This document shows, one piece after another, positions 46,790-57,390 of a DNA stretch of 64,000 bases. The notes under the pieces are model-generated. The model was not told the DNA's origin. It searched no databases and saw nothing but the letters and a program-made list of their open reading frames with translations. How positions within the stretch are numbered: position 1 is the first letter of the stretch; each line of letters opens with the position of its first letter. Where the stretch lies: the NCBI RefSeq assembly GCF_030272615.1, contig NC_081406.1:262249386-262313385 (forward strand), given 5' to 3'. This stretch comes from Cryptomeria japonica. Taxonomy: Eukaryota; Streptophyta; Pinopsida; Cupressales; Cupressaceae. A program made the translations under genes and the position numbers.

Positions 46790-47700
46790 TAAAAAACAAC
46801 CAACCAATCATAAGTGAAAATATCATTTTCATGCTCTATTATTTAGAAGCTTTTGTGGATTTAAAAAACATTTCAAATACACAAACTCATATCATTATGA
46901 AAGTTATACAATAGAAATATTTCTTCTAATATTGTAGTGTTGGATATAATCTGTGGTCTCTTTTTCTCTTTATGTTTAAAAAAAATAAAAATTATTTCAC
47001 TTGTGTATGTTTCATGGTTTCTTATTATTATAATCTTTTTGTTATTTTTAACTTAATCTATTAAACCATGTATAGGTTTGTTAAGTGATATTTTCACACA
47101 TTTAACATGTGTAAAATATGTTTTTAGAAACATATATCTTATTCTACAATATATATTTAATTAATCTAATTTAGAAATTATGACAATCTTATATTTTATT
47201 ATTATAAAATTTCAATTTCTCTAAATTTATAAGAATTAATATTTTACATTACATGCCTTAAAAATAAAAATAAAAAACCAATCATAGATTAATAAAAAAT
47301 TGTCATGCTGTATTATTTAAAAGTTTTTGTTGATTTAAATAAATATTTCAAATTTACAAACTCATTTTTGAAAAAACTTGTACAATGAAAATATCTTCCA
47401 ATTTTTATAGCATTGGGTCTAATTTAATCTCTCTCTCTTTTATTTCACTTCTCAGTTTCATGGTTTCTTATTGTTGTAATCTTTTGTTAATTTTTAACTC
47501 AAATCTATTAGATGGTGCATAAGTTTAAAAAACATTTATTTAAAAACATAAGTTTTATTTTACACTATATTGTAAATTATATAGTTTTTTTGACAAATAT
47601 ATTTTATTTTAAGCTAATTTACAAATTATGACAATCATATATTTTGTTATTATAATATTTCAATTTCTTTAAATTTATAAAAAATAAAATTTAACATTAT
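46790..47700. repeat. diverged ~450-bp tandem duplication, very AT-rich
   Basis: accaatcata, tattattta(g/a)aa, gatttaaa, caaactcat, catggtttcttattgt and ttattataa(aa/ta)tttcaatttct occur in the same order in about 46800-47250 and 47265-47695. The period is roughly 440-470 bp. Confidence 0.55.
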
Positions 47701-48594
47701 ATATTTTTTCTTCACACTTTCAATCTATATTGAATTTAAATCAATACAACATTGCAACTCTTTTTATATAAAATTAAAACATTTCATATTATTAAAATAT
47801 AATTTATTTTAAATTTGAAAAATATCTAAGAACCAAATTAACATTCAGATAAACTACCTAAGCAAATTAAACAAATTAATGAAGTTTACTACAATAAAAT
47901 ATATTTTTTAATGAGACTGAAAATAAATATGAATCACAAAGTATATTTAATGATAAGGTGAAATTAAAACTTTATTAACTAGAAGAACATTATTTTATAT
48001 TAAAAGACATGTATATTATTAGGAATAAATAAAAACATGTTCAAAGTGACAAAAGTACGAATAAGTGTAAGAACCGACTAAACGTGTCGAAATTTTTAAG
48101 CTAAAACCATGGCTTGTCCGCCAATGGTTAAAAGCTCTACTACCAAGCGGTGACATTTTTACTGCCTGTTTTTATTATTAAAGAAATAATTTAATAAAAT
48201 TAATCTCTGTAATTTTCTTTCTTTCTTGCAGTCTCATAGCTGAGATTTTTGAGGTACAGCTATTATTTCAAGTTACATTTGATAGCTTTCTCTCTTGAAA
48301 ATTTTATGGAAAAGAAACTGCAGCCTTGTGACTAAGATATTGAATGTACAGCTATTCTTTTCAGCTACATTTCATAGCTTTCTTTCTTGTAAATTTTACC
48401 CGCTTTGTTCGATATGGGAAAAAATAATTAATCTGTGTAAAATTTGTGTTCTTTATATTTACAGCATTTTCAATAGATCATGGATTATTATGATCCAAAT
48501 CCAAACGATTCACATAAAATGAAGCATCCAGATTCCCTGAAACTGACCGTGAATTTGCAAGCCTCCAGGTACCACGCGCCTCAGCCGCAGATCT
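47701..48594. other. AT-rich spacer with a short duplicated segment
   Basis: A ~55-bp segment starting gtacagctatt (48254 and 48347) is tandemly repeated with a period near 93 bp. The region lies downstream of the ERF gene's poly(A) signal; no gene is recognised. Confidence 0.4.
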
Positions 48595-48614
48595 GGAAAG
48601 AGCTTGAAATCGGC

Positions 48615-48620
48615 TTTATT
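48615..48620 (-). terminator. poly(A) signal of the ERF-VII gene
   Basis: AATAAA on the minus strand (context tcttaataaagccgattt), about 230 bp after the stop codon. The interval 48621-48845 is then the 3' UTR, which explains its lower AT content. Confidence 0.6.
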
Positions 48621-48845
48621 AAGAAAAAATATTCAAAACCAATTTTCCTGGCACCGTCCCGCCCATTGGAACGGCAGAAAACTGTTACAAGATTCAATAG
48701 CAGCATTTAGGGGCAGCTGGAAAAAGCAAAATGCAACGCAAACCAAATATCTATTCAAAGAAGAGAGGAGGAATGTGAACATAGCAAACCAAGAAATTAC
48801 TGAGATAAGAGAATGGATGGCACTTAAATGGATCTGGAGTCCCCA

Positions 48846-49822
48846 TTAAAAGCTCCAAAGCCCGACGAAATCCTCCTCTGTTATGCAAGTCGCTTCCGGA
48901 TCCGCCCCTGTTTCATGAAAATCAACGCTTCCTTCAGAATATGTGGGTTCTGTCAAGTCTAAATACGATTCGAGAGCTCTCAATTCGTTTCTGAACTCCA
49001 AATCTACAAATTCCTCCTTCACAGGGCCTCTCAGCTCCGAAACATCCGCCGCTTTCGACTCCTCTGCCCCACTGGACTCGAAGGACACCACGCTGGAGCT
49101 GCTGCCAGCCTGTCGAAACAGAGAATCCACGTCAGCGTTACGATGAGGTGGCATCAGGTTACTCATCTCGGGGGCATTAAAATTGTCATCGACCGTACTG
49201 GAAAACGGCACACTCTGGCAGGAGCGGCTCTGTTTGGTTGCACACGTCGACAGCTGAAACGCCGAGTCAGCATACTGCACAGGGCCATACCACTGCCATG
49301 GAGGACACTGTACCATTTCCCTCGCTTTCCTTTCATTCAAATCCTTTGCCGGCGGAGGGGGCGCCTCAGTGGCGAAATTAAGCTTAGCCTTTTTGCCCCT
49401 GATCTCACGAGCAGCAGCATCATAAGCCCTAGCAGCTTCTTCGGCACTGTTAAAGGTACCAAGCCAAACCCTCTCGCCTTTTCTGGGATCCCTTATCTCT
49501 GCCGCCCATTTACCCCACGGCCGCTGCCTGATCCCTCTGTACAAATTCTTCCTCTTTCTCCCTCCTCCTTTACCTTGAAACCCTAATCATCCACAAAACA
49601 AAAGCATTAGCCCGAAATCATTCACAAATCAAAAGCATTAACCCGACCAAAACGCAGCAAAACTGAGAAAAAGGGACCCTCTGATCTGGACTTACCAGTA
49701 GGCGTAAATCCTTGCTCTGAATCAAGGATCGAACCCGAGGCCGAGCCAAACGGGTCGTTTCCGGTCACTCGCCGAGAGCGCCGATTGGGAATGAAATCAG
49801 CAATTATCGAACCTCCACACAT
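48846..49822 (-). CDS. group VII ERF transcription factor with Cys2 N-degron (two exons)
   Basis: Coding segments are 49822-49696 and 49582-48846, 287 residues. The start is set at 49822 because it gives [12 protein letters not shown], the group VII ERF N-terminus; in this family Cys2 is exposed after Met removal, oxidised by plant cysteine oxidases and targets the protein through arginylation and PRT6. A further 5' in-frame Met (49843) would abolish this. The AP2 domain (residues 57-112: [19 protein letters not shown]...) has the ERF-type Ala and Asp that favour GCC-box binding; a basic GGGRKRKN precedes it. The C-terminal half is Ser- and acid-rich and ends [12 protein letters not shown], probably activating. 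Expected role: nuclear hypoxia/NO-response regulator. All canonical elements are intact, unlike the surrounding repeats. Confidence 0.93.
49583..49695 (-). other. intron of the ERF-VII gene (113 bp)
   Basis: The donor reads CTACTG|GTAAGTCC and the acceptor GGATGATTAG|GGTTTC on the minus strand. Splicing joins G+GG as a Gly codon and keeps the frame into [12 protein letters not shown] single intron between the N-degron exon and the AP2 exon is typical of this group. Confidence 0.9.
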
Positions 49823-49844
49823 GGCATCACTCTTGTAAACCAAA

Positions 49845-49930
49845 AGTAAACCCTAAAAACCCTAGAAAATACCACTCAATCTCTGCTCCAAAAGTCTTGT
49901 TCCCTGCAATAAACCCTAAACCCTAGGAAA
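49845..49930 (-). promoter_or_regulatory. telo-box-like AAACCCTA motifs in the leader
   Basis: aaaccctaaaaaccctag near 49847 and aaaccctaaaccctagg at 49911-49927 (plus strand) lie in the inferred 5' leader. A ~63-bp tandem duplication (accactcaatctctgct at 49871 and accactcaagctctgct at 49934) accounts for the pair. Confidence 0.5.
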
Positions 49931-50002
49931 AATACCACTCAAGCTCTGCTTCAACACAGAAGTCTTTGTAACTTGAAGAAAAAGTGAATGGATATGCCAA
50001 GG

Positions 50003-50010
50003 TATTTATA
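50003..50010 (-). promoter_or_regulatory. TATA box of the ERF-VII gene
   Basis: TATAAATA on the minus strand (context gagtctataaataccttgg), about 185 bp before the ATG, implying a leader of about 150 nt. Confidence 0.7.
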
Positions 50011-50222
50011 GACTCGCAATCTCCGTCCCCGAAAATTACGCGTGGAAATTTGTTTGCTGACATCATCACCCGAACTGTCAACAATTGGGTCTTATTCCTG
50101 GAAGTTAAATAAGAATATTCTGAGCTGACTGGTTAGGTTGCGGCAGCTTTGTCGCCTAGGTTGGCGCTAAGATGGTCAAAATCTATTTGCGGAAGTCAAC
50201 ATACTGCCAGCTGATTTCTAGC

Positions 50223-50258
50223 GCCGCCATTTCGCAACACGCAGATGACGTGGCAAGC
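50223..50258 (-). promoter_or_regulatory. GCC-box core and ACGTG (bZIP-type) motif upstream of the ERF gene
   Basis: gccgcc at 50223-50228 is the core bound by ERF proteins, and atgacgtggcaa near 50247 contains a TGACGTGG element. Both are 210-250 bp beyond the TATA box. Autoregulation and stress-bZIP input are inferences from motif identity only. Confidence 0.4.
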
Positions 50259-50689
50259 GGCTTAACGTGCTCCACTTTATTTTTATTTAAACATTACTTG
50301 TTTGGTAAGTAAGATGTAGCAGATATATAGAAGATTCGGTCAAGTGCTAGACAGCTATATTATTTTTATTTACTTTGTCTAATAGTACCCACGACGAAGA
50401 AGCACTCCAAATTGTACTACGTTGCATGAGTTGTACTATTTCACCCGTGGACTCCACAATATTCTTACCCACGTGTTTATTTTTTAACCTTACAAGGGGT
50501 GCTATCCTATTGGTTGTATTGTCCACCTAGGTATTCAGTATACATTATTATTGACAAAGTATGTATCAGAATTGTATAGTCTTGCCCTTGTTTTTATAAT
50601 TTTAAGGTTTGGGTTTTTAAGAAGGATTGTTATCACAACAAAGTCGTATTAGTTATTAATGCGGGAGTTTTGGTAAATTCATTTGGGGC

Positions 50690-50950
50690 ATACGAGTCAT
50701 TGGTCGATTAAGAGCTAAAGATTGAGGGGTATCCATTCTATCAAATTCATCAGGGGCACACGAGCCTTAGGCTGCCCAAGAGCCAAGTATTGAGGGGTAT
50801 CTATTCCACCAAATTCATACAAGGCATAAGCCTGACCTCACCCTTATGATGTCGATCCTTGCACTCAACAAGATTTGATCTTAAAACTCGATCCTTAGTA
50901 GATTCATAAAGAACCATTCAACTTCAACAAGAAACTAAAAACCCATTGAC
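50690..50950 (+). repeat. dispersed repeat, copy B
   Basis: Homologous to 27590-27790 in the same orientation. It contains an internal near-duplication: taagagctaaagattgaggg and ccaagagccaagtattgaggg, each followed by a tatc(c/t)attc stretch. It lies about 870 bp upstream of the ERF-VII start codon. Confidence 0.6.
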
Positions 50951-51647
50951 TAAAATTTTGTTATTAACATGATATTTTTATTAATTGTTCATTTCATTTA
51001 ATTGGTGCTTAAAAAATTAAAGTCTATCATGTATAAATATATTCACCGACTGCTAAATCCCATTCAACTTTTGGACCACTAATTAAAATGTCAGATTATG
51101 GACCACATCAAATTAATGATATAATAATCTTACAAACTTAAAGAATATGTTAATTTATAAAGTATTGACTTCATTATTTTGTCCTAAGAAGTCTCTTTAG
51201 GACCACTTGAGTTTCCTACCCGTTCATATCGATCTCCATTTTCTTTTGGTCTATTCAATTTTTCCCTCGTGCGTATGACTAAAATAAAAGAATATTTTCC
51301 CTCCACAAGTAGACGTTATTTATTTGAAGTAGAAGAATATTAAATTAAAAACTTTTTGTTATTATTTACATAATTTTCTAAAAGTTATTTAGACAGCCTA
51401 AAATAAGTAAAGTGTCATAGCATATTTATTTATTTTAAAATTATTTTAATAATAAAATTTGTTTTTGATTTAAAAGTAACATTAATTAGGGTGTCGATCC
51501 TTTAACATAGTTATAGACTATCTACAATACATCAACAACAAAAAATCAGACAAAAGTTCAACAAAAAATAAACAGATAAGAGTTTTAGTAGTAAATAAAC
51601 GGCAGGGGCATACCCCGAATCAAAAAACTAGTAAAAAAACCTAAGAA

Positions 51648-51810
51648 CTAAGGGGTCGATTTCCATGCCCCTATCATGTCTATGATCTTCTCTCTGTCTT
51701 CAAAAAGGAACTTATAAAGTTCCCTAGTAGCATGTTTATCAATTTCTTCTTTAGCAGTTTTGTCGCGGAGAAGGGAAAGTGTCAGCGTCAAATTGTGCAG
51801 AACCCGGATG
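51648..51810 (-). other. coding-like segment, unrecognised
   Basis: The minus strand is open and protein-like: FCIRVLHNLTLTLSLLRDK, then TAKEEIDKHATRELYKFLF and EDREKIIDMIGAWKSTP, ending at TAG 51648-51650. The composition is amphipathic, not low-complexity, and stands out from the AT-rich flanks. No ATG starts it. It could be a terminal exon or a gene fragment; I do not recognise the family. Confidence 0.3.
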
Positions 51811-52542
51811 CAAAACTTATTGTAATTTATTTTATTTTGTAATGTAAAAAATTGTTTTATTTTTTAATTGAATAATTTTGATTTCTTATTATTATAATAT
51901 ATTATGTTAATAAATATATTTGTTATTTATAGTATTATATGATGTTTAAATCATAGGATTGTTGTTGTGGCATTTAAGATTCAAATTTATACAAGGTCAT
52001 TATGATTGTGAGCATTATGCCTTCATTCATCCATTGTCTTTGTGGGTTTGAACCTTCGTGTTTAAGCTATTGGTGTTTATGTTGTTGACTTCAAGCTCCA
52101 AACTCTCACTATGCCAATGTGTTTGTGAGTTTTGTGCCATTGTTGGGCTACTAAACTCACGGGTTTGCACTAATTATGTTGAAGTAATATATTTATGCCA
52201 AGGATGAGATCTTGTTTGTGACATCATTTGACTCAGGCTAGACTAAAAATTCTCATGTTATTGATAAAAATAATATTTACTAAACCTTTTTGAAATATTT
52301 ATCTAAAAAGTGTGAAAATATTACTTTACAATTTTTAAGATTTTCATTATTTACTAATGTTTATTTTTAATTAATTAAAAAAATACAATAACTCCTCATA
52401 AATAAAATAATTCTCAAATAAATAAAAAAGATTTATTAAATATAAGCAATCTCATCCTTCTCCCAATGTGTTTGATGTGATCATGCTTATGGATTATGTG
52501 ACTATCTTCTAGCATGGTGGGAATGGACCTTTGGGTACTAAA

Positions 52543-52954
52543 TGTTAGGGTCGGCAAAAAACTCAAGCCTCTAAAGATCACTTGCAAAACCAAAAGACAT
52601 CTTCCATAGGAAAGAAACGAGAGAAAAATATTGCTTGATTAAGGGCACAATGGATTAGATTGATGTTGGAATTAGAATGTACATATGATGTCTTTCTTAT
52701 AAAGGTAAGGTTAAGAGATAGGATTGAATGGGATTATGACAAGTGTTTTAATCATGTGCAATGAGACAACATATGATAAAATAGGAGAAGATCACATGAC
52801 ATCTAAGACTTCTAGAAAGATTCTTATCTCCCTAAGAAAACTTAACATGTCAATATGTGTCAAAAGGACCTAATTAGGAACAAGTTAGATAATGTGCCTT
52901 GTTCACACTGCAAAGGGGGAAATTGCTTAGGAAAAAACCCTATTTGCACTAACA
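52543..52954 (-). repeat. 3' LTR of the pol-less element
   Basis: Plus strand TGTTAGGGTCGGC ... CACTAACA, immediately followed by cccccttaag-type sequence, the complement of the polypurine tract. Confidence 0.85.
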
Positions 52955-54463
52955 CCCCCTCTTAAGGGCAACTTATGGAGAATGCAAAAAATGCAAAGAT
53001 GCATGATGATGATGATTATGGGTCTCGACTACCAATACATGTGAGGTACCTATTTATATATGCAATCTCTCGCAAACAAAGAAAAGGAGAAAACCTAATG
53101 TGACAAAACTCCTCTCCAAAAGAGAGAAAAGATGAAAAACACATGAACAAGTGATGAATGAAGAACTTAAGAAACCCTAAATATGAGATCCATCACAATT
53201 ATACAATAAATTACCACATAAACTGGAAATAGATACTATGTAATGCCCCCACAATATATAATATTTTATAGAACTAGTAAATTCTTGAAGACAAAGCAAG
53301 ATCAAATACCTACAAACAACATTTCTTCCTTTAAGAATAAATAAGACCAAGTACAAATGTAAGAAGGCTTCTCATTCTAAATAGAAATTGGTCGAAAGAA
53401 GAATACAAAAGTATGACGATTGTGTCTTTAAAATTTGCTCATGTATCATAATTTTCATGATAGATAATTATGCTACAATCAAGTTAGGTGCATTCCCAAT
53501 CAATGTAAAAGGTGAAAAACCAAGATTGAGTGGTAACTGCGTTAAACTAAACCCAAAGAAAAGATGATGTGAAAATAATTGTGATTGGGATCTAATCAAA
53601 TATGAGAGATAACTGTTGGAAATATTGGCATCAATGTCAAAGGCACATGGGATCTAATTGTTGGAAATATCTTAATTATATTGTTGCCATTGATGTTAAG
53701 TTGGAATGTCAAAGGTTCAGATGTTGTCATTGTTGTCAAGAGTTGGTGCAGTTGCGAATTTTGTCTCAAATAATTGAAAATGATGTCACAAATGCTTTGC
53801 ACATAATTGAAGGAAATTTTTATTTATTACTTCTACAAGAGTTAGGAAGTTTATTGAAATTAGTATCTTTTGAATGAGTACTAAGATTGTTGAATTCTGA
53901 AAGAGTTTGCACTAGATCTTTGAGTTTTGTTGGTCAAAGGTAGTATATGTACCAAGTTATACTATCACTATTTTGGGTGTCACATTCTACCACAATTATT
54001 TATTTAATTTTGTGGTTTGGTATCTAGATGAAGCTAATCTAAAAGTATGTCAAATAAAAAATTTAGATGACTTGAGCTATCAAAGACATTTCTAGAGCGG
54101 TTAGAATGAAGATTGTATTTACTGAATGTTTGTGCAAATGTTTGGATGTTTATTTCAAACAAAAGAAATGTTTGTCACTTAGAGGAAGGGTGTAAAGGTA
54201 AATTTGGCCTAGTAGAGCTTATTATATGAAGCGCATACTATTTATTCACTCCTATGTTATCACATATGATTTGAGGTCAACTCAGCTACACGTTAAAGAT
54301 TGACCCATGGCCAACATAAGTTATCTTAGAGATTTTTTATGGTGTTAATAGTTCTAATTCAGATTTGAAGTGATAATATCACGATGAGATAGATATATAT
54401 AGCCCTTTATTTGAGAAAAATGTGAAGAGACTATGTGCATGTGAAATGTAATCAATAGTCTAC

Positions 54464-54554
54464 ATTATGACAATATGAGTGTACTTGTGTTTGTATGAGC
54501 ATATTATTTCATTCGAGCATTTATAGAACACAAGTACACTCATATTGTCATAAT
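54464..54554. repeat. perfect 28-bp inverted repeat with 35-nt loop
   Basis: Arms 54464-54491 and 54527-54554 are exact reverse complements (attatgacaatatgagtg... and its complement). A transcript from either strand would form a strong hairpin. It lies within the pol-less LTR element and overlaps the end of the coding-like block. Confidence 0.85.
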
Positions 54555-55120
54555 CTTGTGAGATGATTTACATATTGCAAAGAATCATTGGAAGCTATAA
54601 AAGAAGCATCTCTAAATTCTAATGAAGCAAAAGAAGACAATTTTTTAATCTCAATTGAAGAAGTGAGAGCAACAAGAAAGGTCTCTTGATTATCAAGCCA
54701 CGAAAGCTTGGCATCATATTCAAGCTCCTCTAATGTATCATTATCAAGGAAAATATTGTCAACATCACCACTTGGAATGATACAACCTAATACAGGATCA
54801 TCTAGGAATTAAAGATAATGCAAATCTCCATAGATATCTCAAATCTTAGTTAAAACTATGTACGAGAACGTGATTCATAAGATATGATTGTAGGTCTCCC
54901 AAAAGATGCTACCACTAATGATTGTACCAATAAATCCTAAGATTTGATAATTTTTATTACCCCAAACTACTTGTTTCCATTGTGTCTCTAACTCAGGGAT
55001 GAGTCCATAAAGACGAAGCAAAAGATTGAGACACTTACAATGTGTTAGGATGTCTTTCTGCCAAGAGTCATATTTTTCCTTAATTATAATGATTATGGGA
55101 GGATGAGTTGCATAACCCAT
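54549..55120 (-). pseudogene. unrecognised coding-like blocks inside the pol-less element
   Basis: Two minus-strand frames lie end to end. The first (55120-54875, 81 codons) includes LNLLLRLYGLIPELETQWKQ. The second (about 54806-54549) includes GCIIPSGDVDNIFLDNDTLE, ELEYDAKLSWLDNQETFLVA and FASLEFRDASFIASNDSLQY. They are separated by a frame change and stops. Composition and length suggest a decayed protein, either the element's diverged gag or a captured host gene. I recognise no domain. Confidence 0.4.
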
Positions 55121-56058
55121 TATTGTAATAAGTATACACTCCTCAAATGATAAAATAAAATATCAATACATATTATGAAGTTGATATGAAGTGATTTGAC
55201 CTAAATAGAACGTTCCCAAGTGCTAACATGTCCAAGTGATTCTCTAGAATGCAAATATATGGAAAAAATTAATACAATTTACCTAAGTCTAAATCTAGAA
55301 ATATTTCTTAAAATTATTTAATAGAGCTTCTTATTACCTTTCCAATGTCATAAGAACCATAAGAATTAAATATTTGGGCAAAAGTATGAGCTTAGGAACA
55401 AAAAAATGAAGATCTAACTTCAATTAAAAAAAAAATGATAATGAAACCTATATCACTAGAAAGTATATGGGACCCAATTTTCAACAATATATTGTTTGTA
55501 AAAAATTCACTATTGGATTAAAAGTTACAAATGATTTTTGTAAAAAATGGTCCAATTTGGCTTGTAGGCATGATCCTTATGACAAAAAGAAATTCCTTAG
55601 AATTATCTTGCACCAAAATAAGATAATTTATATATCAAAATAAGGTTTTTTGGGCCTTTTGAATTCAATGGAAAGGTCCATTTGGGCTTAAAGTGCTCAA
55701 ACAAAAAGTTGTCCACTAGATCTAAGCTTCAAACCTTAGTTTACAATTGTGTCGTATGGTGGCCAAATTGAGTGAAACAAAATATAAATATGACTTTATT
55801 AGACACTCTAAACTCAATTATGATAATATATTTTCTCTAAAACGAACCAAAATAACTTGAAATACAAAGCAGCATAGAGGATCCCTCAAATTTGGTATTT
55901 CTATCAAGAACTCATGATTCTTTAGATCATCATATGATGCAAGAGAAGAGAATAATCATTTTTTCAAGATCCACAAATATTTGCACCCTATAATTAGATT
56001 ATTCTTATTTATCTCTAATATTTGAGAAGGGGCTTGCAAGTCTAAAGATCGGATACCA

Positions 56059-56462
56059 TGTTAGAGTCACTAATGGAATCAAGCCCTTAAGATAACTTGC
56101 AGAACAACCAAAAGTTCCACAAGATATTTGAAAGAGAAAAATGTTTCATAATTATGGGCACAACAGATTAGATTGATATTGGAATTAAAATGTAAATATG
56201 GTGCCTTGATTATAAAGACAAGGTTAAAAGATAAGACCGAATACAATTGTGACAAGCATCTTAATCCTATGTAATAATACAAGTTATGGTAAAATAGTAT
56301 AAGATCACATGAAACCTAAGACTTCTAAAAATATTCCTATCTCTCTAAGTAAACATGTGAAAATCCATGAAAGGGATGTAACTAGGAACAAGTTAGATAA
56401 TATGTCTTGTTCACACTACAAAATGGAAAATTGGATGAGAAAAATCCTTATTTACGTCAACA
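56059..56462 (-). repeat. 5' LTR of the pol-less element
   Basis: Plus strand TGTTAGAGTCACT ... ACGTCAACA, immediately preceded by gatcggatacca, the primer-binding site on the opposite strand. Confidence 0.85.
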
Positions 56463-56895
56463 CTATGTAATTGGGTGGTGTGGAACCACCATTGGGGATT
56501 CAAGGATCTTGGGAAGAGCTTATAGACCATGAGAAAGTTGGTAAAGGTTTTGCTTTCTTTAATTCACTATTGCAAGATATTATAAAATTATAATTTGAAG
56601 TACTTCTAATTCCTCTTCTATATTGTAATATGTTAATTAAACCTCCTTAGTTTGATGGATTGCATTGGTTCCTTTGATACTTTTACATGTTTTGAGGTTG
56701 GAGTTGAAAACACTTGCCTTTTTGTATTATCTTGATCTCATTGAAGTGCCAATAAAATGAATGTAGAGAACACTTCAATATGGGCTTAAAAATAATCTTT
56801 TTTGTGATAGAAAATATTCAATCTTTGGCCTTGGATCTTATTTTGTTGCTCCCCAAGATTGAGTAGTGTGTTAGTGAGAACCACCTCGGGGGAAG
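56463..56895 (+). other. tail of another retroelement, no gene recognised
   Basis: AT-rich, ending in the purine tract tcgggggaag (56886-56895) directly before an LTR start. No coding frame survives. Confidence 0.4.
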
Positions 56896-57390
56896 TGTTG
56901 GTGTAAATAAATATTCATTTTGGATATTATTACACTTTACTTAAGTTAACTAAAGATAATGCATCTCTTCGTAGTTTGAATTTGAGACACTTAGGGAAGT
57001 GTGCACATGGGGATGGAGCTTGTAGGAGAAATTCCACCTTTTGTGGTCTTATTTTGTTGTTACACTCCACATTCGGTGGGTCATCCACCTCTTGTGGAAT
57101 ATTATATTATTTCTCCTACCTACCCCTAGTATTTCTTACCTACCCTTGTTTCTCATTGAGCCACATGTCATAATTGTGTGCCCGTACATCCATATGGCCT
57201 TGCCTATATAAGCAGGCCTATATTCATTGTATTGGTTAATCCAGTTGATCATTTGCATATTGATGAGAATACAGTTTGTTCTTGTCATTCTATTGTCTCT
57301 CTTTTTATGCTTTTCATTGTGCCCTTGATCTTGGCAAAATCCTACAGGAAGCTTACGGGTGGTCTTCTTCGTTGCCCTACTATTTATCGT
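56896..57390 (+). repeat. LTR (3' or solo), far end uncertain
   Basis: Starts TGTTGGTGTAAATAAATATTC right after a polypurine tract and carries a TATA box tatataag at 57205-57212, followed by caggcctatattcattg. This is the usual U3-R layout of plant copia LTRs. No second copy or primer-binding site is visible, and the 3' end is estimated. Confidence 0.5.

Larger units (their letters stand above)
50260..52542. other. intergenic region upstream of the ERF gene
   Basis: AT-rich apart from the dispersed repeat and a coding-like minus-strand piece at 51648-51810. No further gene or promoter is recognised. Confidence 0.35.
52543..56462 (-). mobile_element. complete non-autonomous LTR retrotransposon without pol
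   Basis: LTRs at 52543-52954 (412 bp) and 56059-56462 (404 bp) are alignable over their full length. On the minus strand the LTRs start TGTTAGTGC or TGTTGACG. A primer-binding site TGGTATCCGATC abuts the right LTR (plus 56047-56058). A purine tract TTAAGAGGGGG abuts the left LTR (plus 52955-52965). Flanks ctaaa and ctatg agree at three of five positions. The 3.1-kb interior has no gag, protease, RT or integrase that I recognise, only two short coding-like blocks and a hairpin. Confidence 0.88.

Noticed and set aside
48480-48849. Plus-strand frames starting MDYYDPNPND
   Set aside because: Mostly the antisense of the ERF 3' UTR, whose minus-strand AATAAA lies at 48615-48620; an independent exon is possible but unsupported.
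48943-49586. Plus-strand frames opposite the ERF gene
   Set aside because: Antisense of the AP2 exon; the minus-strand protein has a clear domain and splice sites.
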